A DNA stretch of 64,000 nucleotides from Acetobacter ascendens (GTDB taxonomy: Bacteria > Pseudomonadota > Alphaproteobacteria > Acetobacterales > Acetobacteraceae): assembly GCF_001766235.1 (NCBI RefSeq), contig NZ_CP015164.1, forward strand, positions 558,001 through 622,000, given 5' to 3'. Positions 27,256 through 36,235 of the stretch are shown here, piece after piece (positions within the stretch are counted from its first letter, which is position 1; each line of letters starts with the position of its first letter). A model generated the notes under the pieces. That model ran no database searches, was not told the DNA's origin, and saw only the letters and a list, made by a program, of their open reading frames with translations. A program made the translations under genes and the position numbers.

Positions 27256-28794
27256 TCAGCGTTCAAGCAGGGAAGAACCCGTCATTTCCGTAGGTTTTGG
27301 CAAGTTAAGAAGAGCCAATAGCGTGGGGGCAATATCTGCCAGCCTGCCACCATCGCGCAGGGCGGATGCGCCGGAACCATAGGCAATAAAGGGCACAAGG
27401 TTAAGTGTGTGTGATGTATGCGGCCCGCCGGTTTTGGGGTCTTTCATGGTTTCGCAGTTACCATGATCCGCCGTGACCAGCAGCGCGCCATGTTGTTCTG
27501 CTATAGCCTGTGCAATGCGGCCCAAACCGGTATCCACGGCTTCTACTGCCTTTACGGCAGCATCCAGCTTGCCCGTATGGCCGACCATGTCTGGATTGGC
27601 AAAGTTGAGAACAAGCAAATCATATTCACCACTTTTAATGGCGGTTACAGCTTTGTCAGTGAGTTCTGGAGCAGACATTTCTGGCTGAAGATCATAGGTG
27701 GCCACTTTGGGGGATGGCACCATAATACGATCTTCCCCTTCAAACAGCATTTCGCGCCCGCCGTTCATGAAGTAGGTGACGTGCGGGTATTTTTCCGTTT
27801 CCGCCATGCGCATCTGTTTGAGACCCGCGCGAGACACAACCTCACCCAGCAAGTTTGTCAGTTCCTCTGGCGGGAACAGAATGGACATGCGTTTGGAAAG
27901 CGTATCGCTGTAATGTGTCATGGCCACAGCGGCGGCAAACTGCACAATTTTGCGACGTGTAAAGCCATCGAAATCAGGTTCCAGCAGGGCATCCATGAGT
28001 TGGCGGATACGGTCTGCGCGGAAGTTGAAGGAGAGAATGCCATCTCCATCCTTCATGCCGGTGTACCCTTCCAGCACAGTGGGGATGATAAATTCATCTG
28101 AAATATCGGTCTGATAGGCGTTGTTCACCACATCTTCTGGCGTGGCAGCTTTTGGGCCTTCTGCGCTCACAATAGCGTTGTAGGTTTTTTCTACGCGATC
28201 CCACCGTTTGTCGCGGTCCATAGCATAGTAACGGCCGGAAATGGTGGCGAGCTTTGTGGAAGAAGGCAAATCAGCCTGAAGTTTTTTTAAAAACTCCTGT
28301 ACAGAGCGTGGAGCGGTATCGCGCCCATCTGTAAACAGGTGAAACGCCACCGGCACGCCTGCTTGCGCAACAATATGCGCAAGGGCCGTGGCATGATCCT
28401 GATGGGAATGCACACCACCGGGGGAAACAAGCCCCATCAAGTGGCAGGTGCCGCCGCTTTTTTTCAGCGTGGCAATAAAGTTTTCTATCACCGGGTTACG
28501 GGCAAGGCTGCCATCCCGAATGGCGGTGAAAATGCGCGGCAGTTCCTGCATCACCACACGGCCTGCACCAATGTTTAGATGGCCAACTTCGGAGTTACCC
28601 ATTTGCCCTTCAGGCAGGCCAACATCTTCGCCGCTGGTGCGTACAAAATTGTGTGGGTTGTTTTGCCACAGCTTATCAAAATTGGGGGTGCGGGCAATCC
28701 GCACCGCGTTGTCTGATTGATCCTCTCGCCATCCAAACCCATCAAGGATGACAAGCATAACTGGTCTTTTTTGTGGGTGCGATGTGGAGATCAT
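27256..28794 (-). CDS. gpmI: 2,3-bisphosphoglycerate-independent phosphoglycerate mutase
   Basis: Interconverts 3- and 2-phosphoglycerate using two metal ions. 512 residues, full length. The phosphatase-fold metal site starts at Asp18 (VILDGFGWRE), the phosphoserine is Ser68 in MGNSEVGHLNIGAG, and later blocks such as HLFTDGRDT, ISGRYYAMDRD, FNFRADRIRQ, NFANPDMVGHTG and VTADHGNCE supply the remaining ligands. It is the first gene of the unit with envC, an arrangement also seen in E. coli. A second in-frame ATG at codon 13 is possible. Confidence 0.96.
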   Translation of the reverse strand: MISTSHPQKRPVMLVILDGFGWREDQSDNAVRIARTPNFDKLWQNNPHNFVRTSGEDVGLPEGQMGNSEVGHLNIGAGRVVMQELPRIFTAIRDGSLARNPVIENFIATLKKSGGTCHLMGLVSPGGVHSHQDHATALAHIVAQAGVPVAFHLFTDGRDTAPRSVQEFLKKLQADLPSSTKLATISGRYYAMDRDKRWDRVEKTYNAIVSAEGPKAATPEDVVNNAYQTDISDEFIIPTVLEGYTGMKDGDGILSFNFRADRIRQLMDALLEPDFDGFTRRKIVQFAAAVAMTHYSDTLSKRMSILFPPEELTNLLGEVVSRAGLKQMRMAETEKYPHVTYFMNGGREMLFEGEDRIMVPSPKVATYDLQPEMSAPELTDKAVTAIKSGEYDLLVLNFANPDMVGHTGKLDAAVKAVEAVDTGLGRIAQAIAEQHGALLVTADHGNCETMKDPKTGGPHTSHTLNLVPFIAYGSGASALRDGGRLADIAPTLLALLNLPKPTEMTGSSLLER

Positions 28795-28896
28795 AGGTTA
28801 AGCCTTTTTATGTTTTTTGTTTATGCGTGAATAATGCCACCAAATTGCATGAAGACAAAGAGGGCAAGTACAGCAAGCGCCCGCATGCCCAAACAC

Positions 28897-28928
28897 AAAG
28901 GGCAGCCCCAATAAAGGAGCTGCCCTTG
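28897..28928 (-). terminator. Probable terminator after ilvA
   Basis: AAGGGCAGC (28898-28906) and GCTGCCCTT (28919-28927) form a 9-bp stem just downstream of the minus-strand ilvA stop. On that strand it is followed by TTTGTGTTTGG, a broken T-tract, so efficiency may be moderate. Confidence 0.6.
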
Positions 28929-28953
28929 TAAAAGCCTCAACACCTAAAAGTTT

Positions 28954-30150
28954 TCAGGCGCGACGCACAATATAGGATTTACCTAGTTCCTGCGTGATAA
29001 GGGCAGCGTGTTCTGGGTCTCGTGCTTCTATCATCACTTCCAACTGTGCTGCCTGCACAGAGGGGGCAGCAAACAGGCGCTGGTGCGAAACTTCGATAAT
29101 ATTGCCGCCAGCTTCCCCAATGCTTTTGGAAATATCGGCCAGAACACCGGGGCGGTCTGGAATTTCCATAATCAGGCGCAAGATACGGCCATCACGCAGC
29201 ATGGCGCGCAGCAGAGTGTTGGCCAGAATACGGCTATCAATGTTTCCGCCAGAAACAGGCAGGGCAACCTTTTTACCGCGGAACATATCCGGGTAGGTCA
29301 GCAGGGCAGCAAGCCCGGCAGCGCCTGCGCCTTCACTTACCTGCTTGGCGCCTTCAGCCAGCAGGGTAATGGCGTTTTCAATAGCGGATTCAGAAACAAC
29401 CAGAACCTGATCAACCAGCTTGCGGATGACTTCATCCGTTTGGCGGCCAATTTGCAGAACGGCAATACCTTCCGCAATGGTAGCACCGCCATTGGGGCGC
29501 GTGGCCGGGCCGGGGAAGGCACACAGGGAATCATACTTTTCCACCTGCACGCCAATCAGCTTGATATCCGGGCGCATGGCGCGGGCAGCCACGGCGCAGC
29601 CAGAAAGCAGGCCACCCCCACCAATCGGCACCACCAACGCATCCAACGGCCCGGCATCCTGAAAAAGTTCCAGCGCGCAGGTGCCTTGGCCCGCCATAAC
29701 TGCGGGGTCATCATACGGGTGAATAAAGGTGCGGCCTTCGCGTGCTTGCAGGTCTTCTGCAAACATCAGGGCTTCTGCAAAGCTTTCGCCTTCCAGAATA
29801 ACACGCGCGCCCCAGTTGCGGGTGCGCACCACTTTGCCTGCTGGTGTAAACTTGGGCATGACAATAACGGCATCAATACCCAGCAGACTGGCATGGCGGG
29901 CCACACCTTGCGCATGGTTGCCAGCAGATACGGCAATCACACCACGGCTGCGTTCTTCGGGGGAAAGCAGTGCCAGTTTGTTGGCGGCGCCACGCTCCTT
30001 GAACGACCCAACAGCCTGAAGGTTTTCAAGCTTAAGGGTAATATCAGCCCCGGTTGCTTTAGAAAGCGCGTGGGAAGCAATGGTGGGCGTACGGATCACA
30101 TTGCCACGGATACGATCTGCCGCGGCTGTGACATCCTCAAACGTGATCAT
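28954..30150 (-). CDS. ilvA: Threonine ammonia-lyase (threonine dehydratase) with C-terminal ACT-like domain
   Basis: PLP enzyme converting threonine to 2-oxobutyrate and ammonia, the entry to isoleucine. I start it at the ATG at 30150, two bases after the greA stop, giving 398 residues. The PLP lysine is Lys51 in VGSFKERGA. SAGNHAQGVA, the phosphate loop VPIGGGGLLSG, and ALPVSGGNID are all present. The last 75 residues (LRLIMEIPDRPGVLADISKS onward) form one ACT-like domain, as in the shorter dehydratases of about 400 residues rather than the 500-residue IlvA with two ACT-like units. Isoleucine control is therefore uncertain. Confidence 0.92.
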   Translation of the reverse strand: MITFEDVTAAADRIRGNVIRTPTIASHALSKATGADITLKLENLQAVGSFKERGAANKLALLSPEERSRGVIAVSAGNHAQGVARHASLLGIDAVIVMPKFTPAGKVVRTRNWGARVILEGESFAEALMFAEDLQAREGRTFIHPYDDPAVMAGQGTCALELFQDAGPLDALVVPIGGGGLLSGCAVAARAMRPDIKLIGVQVEKYDSLCAFPGPATRPNGGATIAEGIAVLQIGRQTDEVIRKLVDQVLVVSESAIENAITLLAEGAKQVSEGAGAAGLAALLTYPDMFRGKKVALPVSGGNIDSRILANTLLRAMLRDGRILRLIMEIPDRPGVLADISKSIGEAGGNIIEVSHQRLFAAPSVQAAQLEVMIEARDPEHAALITQELGKSYIVRRA

Positions 30151-30151
30151 A

Positions 30152-30625
30152 TTAGATAAATTTGACGGAAAGGATTTCGTAAGTCCGATCTCCGCCCGGT
30201 GCGGGCACAGAAACGGTATCGCCTTCTTCCTTGCCAATTAGTGCTTTGGCAAGTGGGGAGGAAATGGAAATGCGGTGCTGTTTGATGTCTGCTTCGTGCA
30301 GGCCAACAATCTGGTACGTAATTTCCTTGTCCGTATCTTCGTCCACAAGGCACACAGTGGCCCCGAACTTGACCTGCTTGCCGGAAAGGGAGGTAGGCTC
30401 AATAACTTCTGCGGTGGAAATAAGTTCTTCCAGCTCCAGAATGCGGCCTTCAATAAAGGACTGTCGTTCTCGTGCTGCGTGATATTCCGCATTTTCAGAA
30501 AGATCGCCGTGGCTACGGGCTTCCGCAATGGCGCGGATAACTGCCGGACGTTCTTCTGATTTCAGCTTGCGCAGCTCATCTTCTAGCTGCAGCAGGCCCT
30601 TGCCCGTCATTGGAGTTTTCTGCAA
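30152..30625 (-). CDS. greA: Transcription elongation factor GreA
   Basis: Rescues backtracked RNA polymerase by stimulating transcript cleavage. 157 residues. The N-terminal coiled coil ([20 protein letters not shown] onward) carries the tip motif with acidic residues in [20 protein letters not shown], followed by the FKBP-like C-terminal domain ([33 protein letters not shown]). It sits between the carB terminator and ilvA; the ilvA ATG comes right after its stop, so the two share a transcript. Confidence 0.96.
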   Translation of the reverse strand: MQKTPMTGKGLLQLEDELRKLKSEERPAVIRAIAEARSHGDLSENAEYHAARERQSFIEGRILELEELISTAEVIEPTSLSGKQVKFGATVCLVDEDTDKEITYQIVGLHEADIKQHRISISSPLAKALIGKEEGDTVSVPAPGGDRTYEILSVKFI

Positions 30626-30642
30626 GACGCATCCCCAGACTT

Positions 30643-30673
30643 AAAAAAGCGGCCGGAACCAGCGGGTTCCGGC
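30643..30673 (-). terminator. Intrinsic terminator downstream of carB
   Basis: On the minus strand GCCGGAACC-cgct-GGTTCCGGC forms a 9-bp stem followed by CGCTTTTTTAAG. It separates carAB from greA-ilvA. Confidence 0.88.
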
Positions 30674-30700
30674 GCAAAAGTTAAACAGTTACACGGGCAA

Positions 30701-30764
30701 GGCATAACCTGCAAAAGCAGGCTGCCACCCGAACATGGCTAAGGGGGCGCAGGCAGGTTATGCC
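30701..30764. repeat. 12-bp perfect inverted repeat in the carB 3' region
   Basis: GGCATAACCTGC (30701-30712) and GCAGGTTATGCC (30753-30764) are exact complements 40 bases apart. They lie between the carB stop and its terminator. The transcript could fold into a long stem with an internal GC-rich loop. No coding sequence is present. Confidence 0.8.
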
Positions 30765-30776
30765 CGCACCTTTAGC

Positions 30777-33700
30777 TTAGAATGTTCCACTAAAGTATGA
30801 CTGAAGTGGCGCAACATCAAGCGGTCCTTCACGCATTGCCGCAATTGCATGAATTGCAGCCCGCGCGCCGGCCATGGTGGTGTAGTGCGGAATCCCCAGC
30901 ACAAGGGCGGAGCGGCGGATATCAAAACTGTCCGCTACAGACTGCGCACCCTGTGCTGTGTTGATGACCATCTGCACCTCGCCAGAGCGAATGGCATCCA
31001 CACAATGTGGGCGGCCTTCCAGCACCTTGTTCACAAGGTTGACCTCAATACCGGAATCGCGCAGCTTTTTAGCTGTGCCGCGGGTGGCCATAATACGGAA
31101 ACCCATGGAAGCCAGCAGTCGGCCCAGCGGCGGCAGTTGGGGTTTGTCACTTTCACGCACGGAAAGGAACACCGTGCCGGAGGTTGGCAACTTAACGCCA
31201 GCCCCAAGCTGAGATTTGGCAAAGGCACGCTCGAAGGATGTATCCAGCCCCATAACTTCACCCGTGGAGCGCATTTCTGGCCCCAGAATGGTGTCTACTT
31301 CCGCAAAGCGGTTGAAGGGGAATACGGCTTCCTTCACCGCAACATGCGGCACCACAGCCCGATCATCCAGATTAAAGCCGGAAAGCTTGGCGCCAGCCAT
31401 AACGCGTGCACCAATTTTAGCCACCGGTACACCTGTTGCCTTGGCCACAAATGGCACGGTGCGGGATGCGCGTGGGTTCACCTCAAGAACAAAGATTTCC
31501 TGATCCTTGATGGCGTACTGCACGTTCATCAGGCCCACAATGCCCAATTCCCGCGCCATGGCTTCTGTCTGGGCTTTCAGCTCAGTTACAATGGCGGGGG
31601 AGAGGGTATAGGGCGGCAGGGCGCAAGCACTATCACCGGAATGGATACCTGCTTCTTCAATGTGTTCCATCACGCCAGCCACATACACATCTGTGCCGTC
31701 TGCAATGCAGTCCACATCAGCTTCAATGGTTTCGTTCAGGTAACGATCAAGCAGGATCGGGCCAGAGGAAATATCGTGCCCGGCCATTGTCAGCACATCG
31801 CGCATGTAGCGTTGCAGGCCGTTACGGTCGTACACAATTTCCATGGCGCGGCCACCCAGCACGTAGGAAGGGCGCACCACAACCGGATAGCCAACTTTTT
31901 CGGCCACGGCTTCGGCTTCTTCCGGCGTACGGGCAATGCCGTTTTCTGGCTGACGCAAGCCCAGCTTGTGCAGCATGGTTTGGAAGCGTTCACGGTCTTC
32001 CGCCCGGTCAATAGCATCTGCCGGGGTGCCCAGCAGCGGAATGCCTGCGGCTTCCAGAGCGCGGGAAAGCTTAAGAGGTGTCTGCCCGCCATACTGCACA
32101 ATGCAGCCCTTAACCGTGCCTTTCTGCTGTTCGCAGCGGATAAGGGAGATCACGTCTTCAGCCGTCAGCGGTTCAAAATACAGACGGTCGGAGGTGTCAT
32201 AGTCAGTAGAAACCGTTTCCGGGTTACAGTTGACCATGATGGTTTCATAACCGGCTTCACGCAGGGCGTAAGCGGCATGCACACAGCAGTAATCGAACTC
32301 AATACCCTGCCCGATACGGTTGGGGCCGCCACCCAGAATAATAATCTTTTCCCGGTCTGTCGGGTTGGATTCACAGGTTGGCGGCGCAAACTGCCCTTCG
32401 TAAGTGGAATACATATACGGGGTGGAGGATGCGAACTCACCTGCACAAGTATCAATGCGTTTGTAAACCGGCGTTACACCAGCTTCTGACCGCAGTTTGG
32501 CCACTTCTTTAGGCTGCGTGCCAGACAGGCGGGAAAGCTGCACATCCGAGAAACCAAGGGCCTTCAGGCGGCGCAGGCTCTGGGCATCCTTCGGCAGACC
32601 GTGGTTTTCCACTTCCCGTTCTGCGTGAATGATTTTTTCCATTTCACGCAGGAACCAAGGCTCAAACTTGCAGGCTTCGTGAATGTCATCCACGGAAAGG
32701 CCCGCACGCAGCGCCTGTGCGGCCATAAGGATGCGCTCCGGCTTGGGCTGGGAAAGCGCCGCACGGAAGGCATCTTCTCCACCATCGCCGGGCTGCTCCA
32801 CAGGGTCCAGCCCGTGCAGGCCGGTTTCCATAGAGCGCAGGCCCTTCTGCAAGGCTTCGGGGAAGGAGCGGCCAATGGCCATGGCTTCCCCCACCGATTT
32901 CATGGAAGTGGAGAGCAGAGCCGGTGCGCCGGGGAATTTTTCAAACGTAAAGCGCGGGATCTTCACCACCACGTAGTCAATGGTGGGTTCGAAGGAAGCC
33001 GGGGTGGTGCGCGTGATGTCGTTTTTCAGCTCATCCAGCGTGTAGCCAACAGCCAGCTTGGCCGCCACTTTGGCAATGGGGAAGCCCGTAGCCTTGGATG
33101 CCAGCGCAGAGGAGCGAGACACGCGGGGGTTCATTTCAATAACCACCATGCGGCCATCTTTGGGGTTCACCCCAAACTGCACGTTGGAACCACCCGTTTC
33201 CACGCCAATGGCCCGCAGGCAGGCAATGGAGGCATCACGCATGCGCTGATATTCTTTATCGGTCAGCGTTAATGCCGGAGCAACGGTGATGGAATCACCC
33301 GTATGCACACCCATTGGGTCAATGTTTTCAATGGAGCAGATGATAATGCAGTTGTCCGCCTTATCGCGCACAACTTCCATTTCATACTCTTTCCAACCCA
33401 GCACGGATTCTTCCACCAGCACTTCCGTGGTGGGGGAGGCATCCAGCCCGGAAAGCACGATCTGGTCGAACTCTTCACGGTTATAGGCAATGCCGCCGCC
33501 GGACCCCCCCATGGTGAAGGAAGGGCGGATAATGGTGGGGAAGCCAATCTGCTTAAGCGCATCGTGCGCTTCTGCCAGCGTGTGGGCAATAAAGCTGCGC
33601 GGGCTTTCAATGCCAATGGCATCCATGGTTTCACGGAACTTCTGGCGGTCTTCAGCCCGGTCAATCACCTCGGCGTCTGCGCCAATCAGTTCCACATTAT

Positions 33701-34031
33701 GCTTGGTCAGAAAGCCCGAGGCATGCAGCGCCATGGCGGTGTTTAGCGCTGTCTGGCCGCCCATGGTGGGCAGCACGGCATCTGGCTTTTCCTTAAGGAT
33801 AATGCGTTCCACCACTTCCGGCGTAATGGGTTCCACATAGGTGGCGTCCGCAAGGCCGGGGTCTGTCATGATAGTGGCTGGGTTGGAGTTTACCAGAATA
33901 ACCCGGTAGCCTTCTTCCCGCAGGGCCTTACAGGCCTGTGCGCCAGAGTAATCGAACTCGCACGCCTGCCCGATAACAATAGGGCCAGCGCCGATGATAA
34001 GGATGGAGCGGATGTCTGTCCGTTTGGGCAT
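30777..34031 (-). CDS. carB: Carbamoyl-phosphate synthase large subunit
   Basis: Uses ammonia from CarA, bicarbonate and two ATP to make carbamoyl phosphate for pyrimidines and arginine. 1084 residues, full length. Two ATP-grasp halves are visible: the first starts at [20 protein letters not shown], the second at [20 protein letters not shown] near residue 570. [16 protein letters not shown] and [16 protein letters not shown] are the paired nucleotide loops. The C-terminal allosteric (MGS-like) domain begins about 945 and holds [18 protein letters not shown]. Preceded by carA with a 16-base gap. Confidence 0.97.
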   Translation of the reverse strand: MPKRTDIRSILIIGAGPIVIGQACEFDYSGAQACKALREEGYRVILVNSNPATIMTDPGLADATYVEPITPEVVERIILKEKPDAVLPTMGGQTALNTAMALHASGFLTKHNVELIGADAEVIDRAEDRQKFRETMDAIGIESPRSFIAHTLAEAHDALKQIGFPTIIRPSFTMGGSGGGIAYNREEFDQIVLSGLDASPTTEVLVEESVLGWKEYEMEVVRDKADNCIIICSIENIDPMGVHTGDSITVAPALTLTDKEYQRMRDASIACLRAIGVETGGSNVQFGVNPKDGRMVVIEMNPRVSRSSALASKATGFPIAKVAAKLAVGYTLDELKNDITRTTPASFEPTIDYVVVKIPRFTFEKFPGAPALLSTSMKSVGEAMAIGRSFPEALQKGLRSMETGLHGLDPVEQPGDGGEDAFRAALSQPKPERILMAAQALRAGLSVDDIHEACKFEPWFLREMEKIIHAEREVENHGLPKDAQSLRRLKALGFSDVQLSRLSGTQPKEVAKLRSEAGVTPVYKRIDTCAGEFASSTPYMYSTYEGQFAPPTCESNPTDREKIIILGGGPNRIGQGIEFDYCCVHAAYALREAGYETIMVNCNPETVSTDYDTSDRLYFEPLTAEDVISLIRCEQQKGTVKGCIVQYGGQTPLKLSRALEAAGIPLLGTPADAIDRAEDRERFQTMLHKLGLRQPENGIARTPEEAEAVAEKVGYPVVVRPSYVLGGRAMEIVYDRNGLQRYMRDVLTMAGHDISSGPILLDRYLNETIEADVDCIADGTDVYVAGVMEHIEEAGIHSGDSACALPPYTLSPAIVTELKAQTEAMARELGIVGLMNVQYAIKDQEIFVLEVNPRASRTVPFVAKATGVPVAKIGARVMAGAKLSGFNLDDRAVVPHVAVKEAVFPFNRFAEVDTILGPEMRSTGEVMGLDTSFERAFAKSQLGAGVKLPTSGTVFLSVRESDKPQLPPLGRLLASMGFRIMATRGTAKKLRDSGIEVNLVNKVLEGRPHCVDAIRSGEVQMVINTAQGAQSVADSFDIRRSALVLGIPHYTTMAGARAAIHAIAAMREGPLDVAPLQSYFSGTF

Positions 34032-34047
34032 GATACGTTCGTTCCCG

Positions 34048-35448
34048 TTATTTCTTGGCGCTGTTAAGGTCGATCAGGGTGACAAAGCGTTTGAATAGAT
34101 AGAAGCTGTCAGACGGGCCGGGGCTGGCTTCGGGGTGATACTGCACGGAAAATGCCGGATATTTGTCTGATGCCAAGCCTTCGTTTGATCCATCAAACAG
34201 GCTGACATGCGTAACATGGGCATTGGCTGGCAGAGTATCGGCATCCACGGCAAAACCGTGGTTCTGGCTGGTAATTTCTACCCGCTTGGTGGCCAGATCC
34301 TGCACCGGCTGGTTGGCCCCGCGGTGGCCGCGTTCCATCTTGTAGGTTTTGGCACCCAGCGCACGGGCCAGAAGCTGATGGCCAAGGCAGATGCCAAACA
34401 GAGGCACACCGGCATCCAGCACAGCTTTAATGGCGGGCACAGCATATGTAGCCGTTGCTGCCGGATCGCCCGGGCCGTTGGAGAGGAATACACCTTCTGG
34501 CTTAAGGGCCAGAATTTCTTCACCCGTGGTGGTGGCCGGTACAACGGTGACATCGCACCCAGCGGCTACAAGGCAGCGCAGAATGTTACGTTTTGCGCCG
34601 TAATCAACAGCCACAACCTTGCGGCGGTTTGTGGGGGCTTCCTTGCTGCCTTCGGGCCATTCCCACACGCTTTTGGTCCATGCATATGGAGCAGAGCATG
34701 TGACTTCCTTGGCAAGATCCATACCTTCAAGGCCAGGCCAAGCTTTGGCTTCCGCCAAAACGACATCCAGATCAAACTTGCCATCTTGCGGGAAAACCAG
34801 CGCTGCCGTTTGCGCACCCTTGTCCCGAATTTTTAGGGTGAGGGAGCGGGTATCCACACCGGCAATACCGGAAACGCCGCGTTCCTTCAGCCACACATCA
34901 AGGCTTTCTGTTGCACGCCAGTTGGCTAGTGCAGTGGGGTCTTCCTTCACTACAAGGCCGCGTGCAAACACCTTTGTGGCTTCATCATCTTCAGCATTCG
35001 CGCCCACATTACCGATATGGGGGAAAGTGAAGGTAATGATCTGCCCAGCAAAAGATGGATCAGTCAGTGTTTCCTGATACCCGGTCATGCCGGTTGAAAA
35101 GCAGATTTCGCCAATGGAGGGTTTGGAGGTAAAAGCACCAAAGCCTTTTCCCCACAATACGGTTCCATCTGCGAGAACAAGCGCGGCGGTGGCGCCATCG
35201 GGGCGGGCGTCGGGCATGGATGATCCTGTCTTGCTGTCTCCCGCATGGGGGGAGGGTCGGTCTGTCGAAATGGGCTGGAGGTCTTCCAGGGCAAGGCCTG
35301 TGGCCTGCGCAATGACTGGCCAATGGCGGGGCGGAATAGCCTGCGCCTGCCGCCATTTGCGGATGGCTTCTGTGCCAACGCCTGTCAGCTTGGCCGTGGC
35401 ATCTGGGCCGCCAATCCGGGCGATAATGGTATCTATGGACAAGGGCAT
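34048..35448 (-). CDS. carA: Carbamoyl-phosphate synthase small subunit with N-terminal HTH-like domain
   Basis: Glutaminase subunit. CarA proper starts near residue 85 ([19 protein letters not shown]) and has the class I GATase with the Cys nucleophile in [15 protein letters not shown]. The frame runs unbroken 77 codons upstream to an ATG at 35448. That extension ([20 protein letters not shown] and [20 protein letters not shown]) looks like a short YdaS/Cro-type helix-turn-helix followed by a Ser/Pro-rich linker. An internal ATG at codon 78 (35217) has AGGA six bases upstream and would give a standard 389-residue CarA. Both forms may be made. The total of 466 residues is longer than the usual 380-400. 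Confidence 0.9.
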   Translation of the reverse strand: MPLSIDTIIARIGGPDATAKLTGVGTEAIRKWRQAQAIPPRHWPVIAQATGLALEDLQPISTDRPSPHAGDSKTGSSMPDARPDGATAALVLADGTVLWGKGFGAFTSKPSIGEICFSTGMTGYQETLTDPSFAGQIITFTFPHIGNVGANAEDDEATKVFARGLVVKEDPTALANWRATESLDVWLKERGVSGIAGVDTRSLTLKIRDKGAQTAALVFPQDGKFDLDVVLAEAKAWPGLEGMDLAKEVTCSAPYAWTKSVWEWPEGSKEAPTNRRKVVAVDYGAKRNILRCLVAAGCDVTVVPATTTGEEILALKPEGVFLSNGPGDPAATATYAVPAIKAVLDAGVPLFGICLGHQLLARALGAKTYKMERGHRGANQPVQDLATKRVEITSQNHGFAVDADTLPANAHVTHVSLFDGSNEGLASDKYPAFSVQYHPEASPGPSDSFYLFKRFVTLIDLNSAKK

Positions 35449-35497
35449 GTGCGTGCTTGTGCCTCCCGAAGCCGTCTTCTAGCACTCGTTTTTCAAG

Positions 35498-35560
35498 GTG
35501 GGAAGAAATTTCCCACTCGCAAGATGCTATGGTGGAAATGGGTGGGAAGTTTTTTCCCGC
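35498..35560. promoter_or_regulatory. Two 19-bp dyads, GTGGGAA-N5-TTCCC(A/G)C, between carA and yqeY
   Basis: The first dyad is 35498-35516 and the second 35542-35560; arms and spacer length are the same and the centres are 44 bp apart, about four helical turns. Such spacing favours cooperative binding by a dimeric regulator. They lie 50-112 bp upstream of carA and 117-179 bp upstream of yqeY. Operator function is inferred, and the HTH segment of CarA is a candidate binder. Confidence 0.6.
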
Positions 35561-35676
35561 AGTGTTGCATACGTGCCGCGCAGGGGTGGGGAGGTTCTTT
35601 ATTTCCTGCCAAATGTTTTTTTTGTGAGTCTGGGTGATATGGTGCGCCCGATTGCAGCACAGAAAGAGCGGAGCAT

Positions 35677-36138
35677 ATGGAAATGACATTACGTGAACGC
35701 CTGATGGCAGACCTGAAAACAGCCATGAAAGCAGGCGAAAGTGCCCGCGTGGCCACAATCCGGATGATTACGGCCAAGCTGAAAGATGTGGAAATTGCAG
35801 GCCGCGCCAAAGGGCAGGAAGGTCTGAATGAAAACGAAGCCATTGCAGCCCTGCGCGGAATGGTAAAGTCCCGCACGGAATCTGCTGGCATGTACCGTGA
35901 TGGCGGTCGCCCCGAGTTGGCGGAAAAGGAAGAGGCGGAAATTGATGTGATCCGTGGCTATCTGCCGCCAGAAATGGATGAAGCTTCCCTAAAGGCCGCA
36001 GTGGATGAAGCTGTTGCTGCCGTAAAGGCCGAAAGCCTGAAGGATATGGGTAAGGTGATGGCTGAACTGAAAAACAAGTTCGGCGTGGCGCTGGATATGG
36101 GCAAAGCCAGTGCTGCTGTCAAAGCACGTTTGGGCTAA
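35677..36138 (+). CDS. GatB/YqeY domain protein
   Basis: 153 residues. The whole protein is the YqeY domain: MTLRERLMADLKTAMKAGES, LNENEAIAALRGMVKSRTES, EEAEIDVIRGYLPPEMDE and KDMGKVMAELKNKF. The family is homologous to the tRNA-binding tail of GatB; its free-standing role is unclear, and in many bacteria it sits, as here, immediately before dnaG and rpoD. GGAG lies just upstream of the first ATG; an ATG two codons later is also possible. Divergent from carA. Confidence 0.93.
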   Translation: MEMTLRERLMADLKTAMKAGESARVATIRMITAKLKDVEIAGRAKGQEGLNENEAIAALRGMVKSRTESAGMYRDGGRPELAEKEEAEIDVIRGYLPPEMDEASLKAAVDEAVAAVKAESLKDMGKVMAELKNKFGVALDMGKASAAVKARLG

Positions 36139-36174
36139 GCGTTTTTTAAACGTCATATTGCAGAAATTAAGTAT

Positions 36175-36215
36175 CGGCCCGATCTGGAGTGGCTTTGTGC
36201 TGCTTGGTCGGGCCG
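36175..36215 (+). other. Leader hairpin before dnaG
   Basis: CGGCCCGATC (36175-36184) pairs with GGTCGGGCCG (36206-36215) with one G-U wobble in RNA. It lies 20 bases before the dnaG ATG with no T-tract, so it may be a translational leader or a Rho-dependent stop for yqeY. Confidence 0.45.
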
Positions 36216-36235
36216 CTTGATGAAACGGACAGTCA

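Noticed and set aside
29008..30159. 383-codon plus-strand frame antisense to ilvA
   Set aside because: Composition is biased (Asn, His, Gln), no family resemblance, and ilvA on the other strand is fully conserved.
30849..32489. 546-codon open frame on the plus strand, antisense to carB
   Set aside because: Lies entirely within carB, is His/Gln-rich with no recognisable domain or ribosome site, and is the usual third-position shadow of a GC-rich gene.
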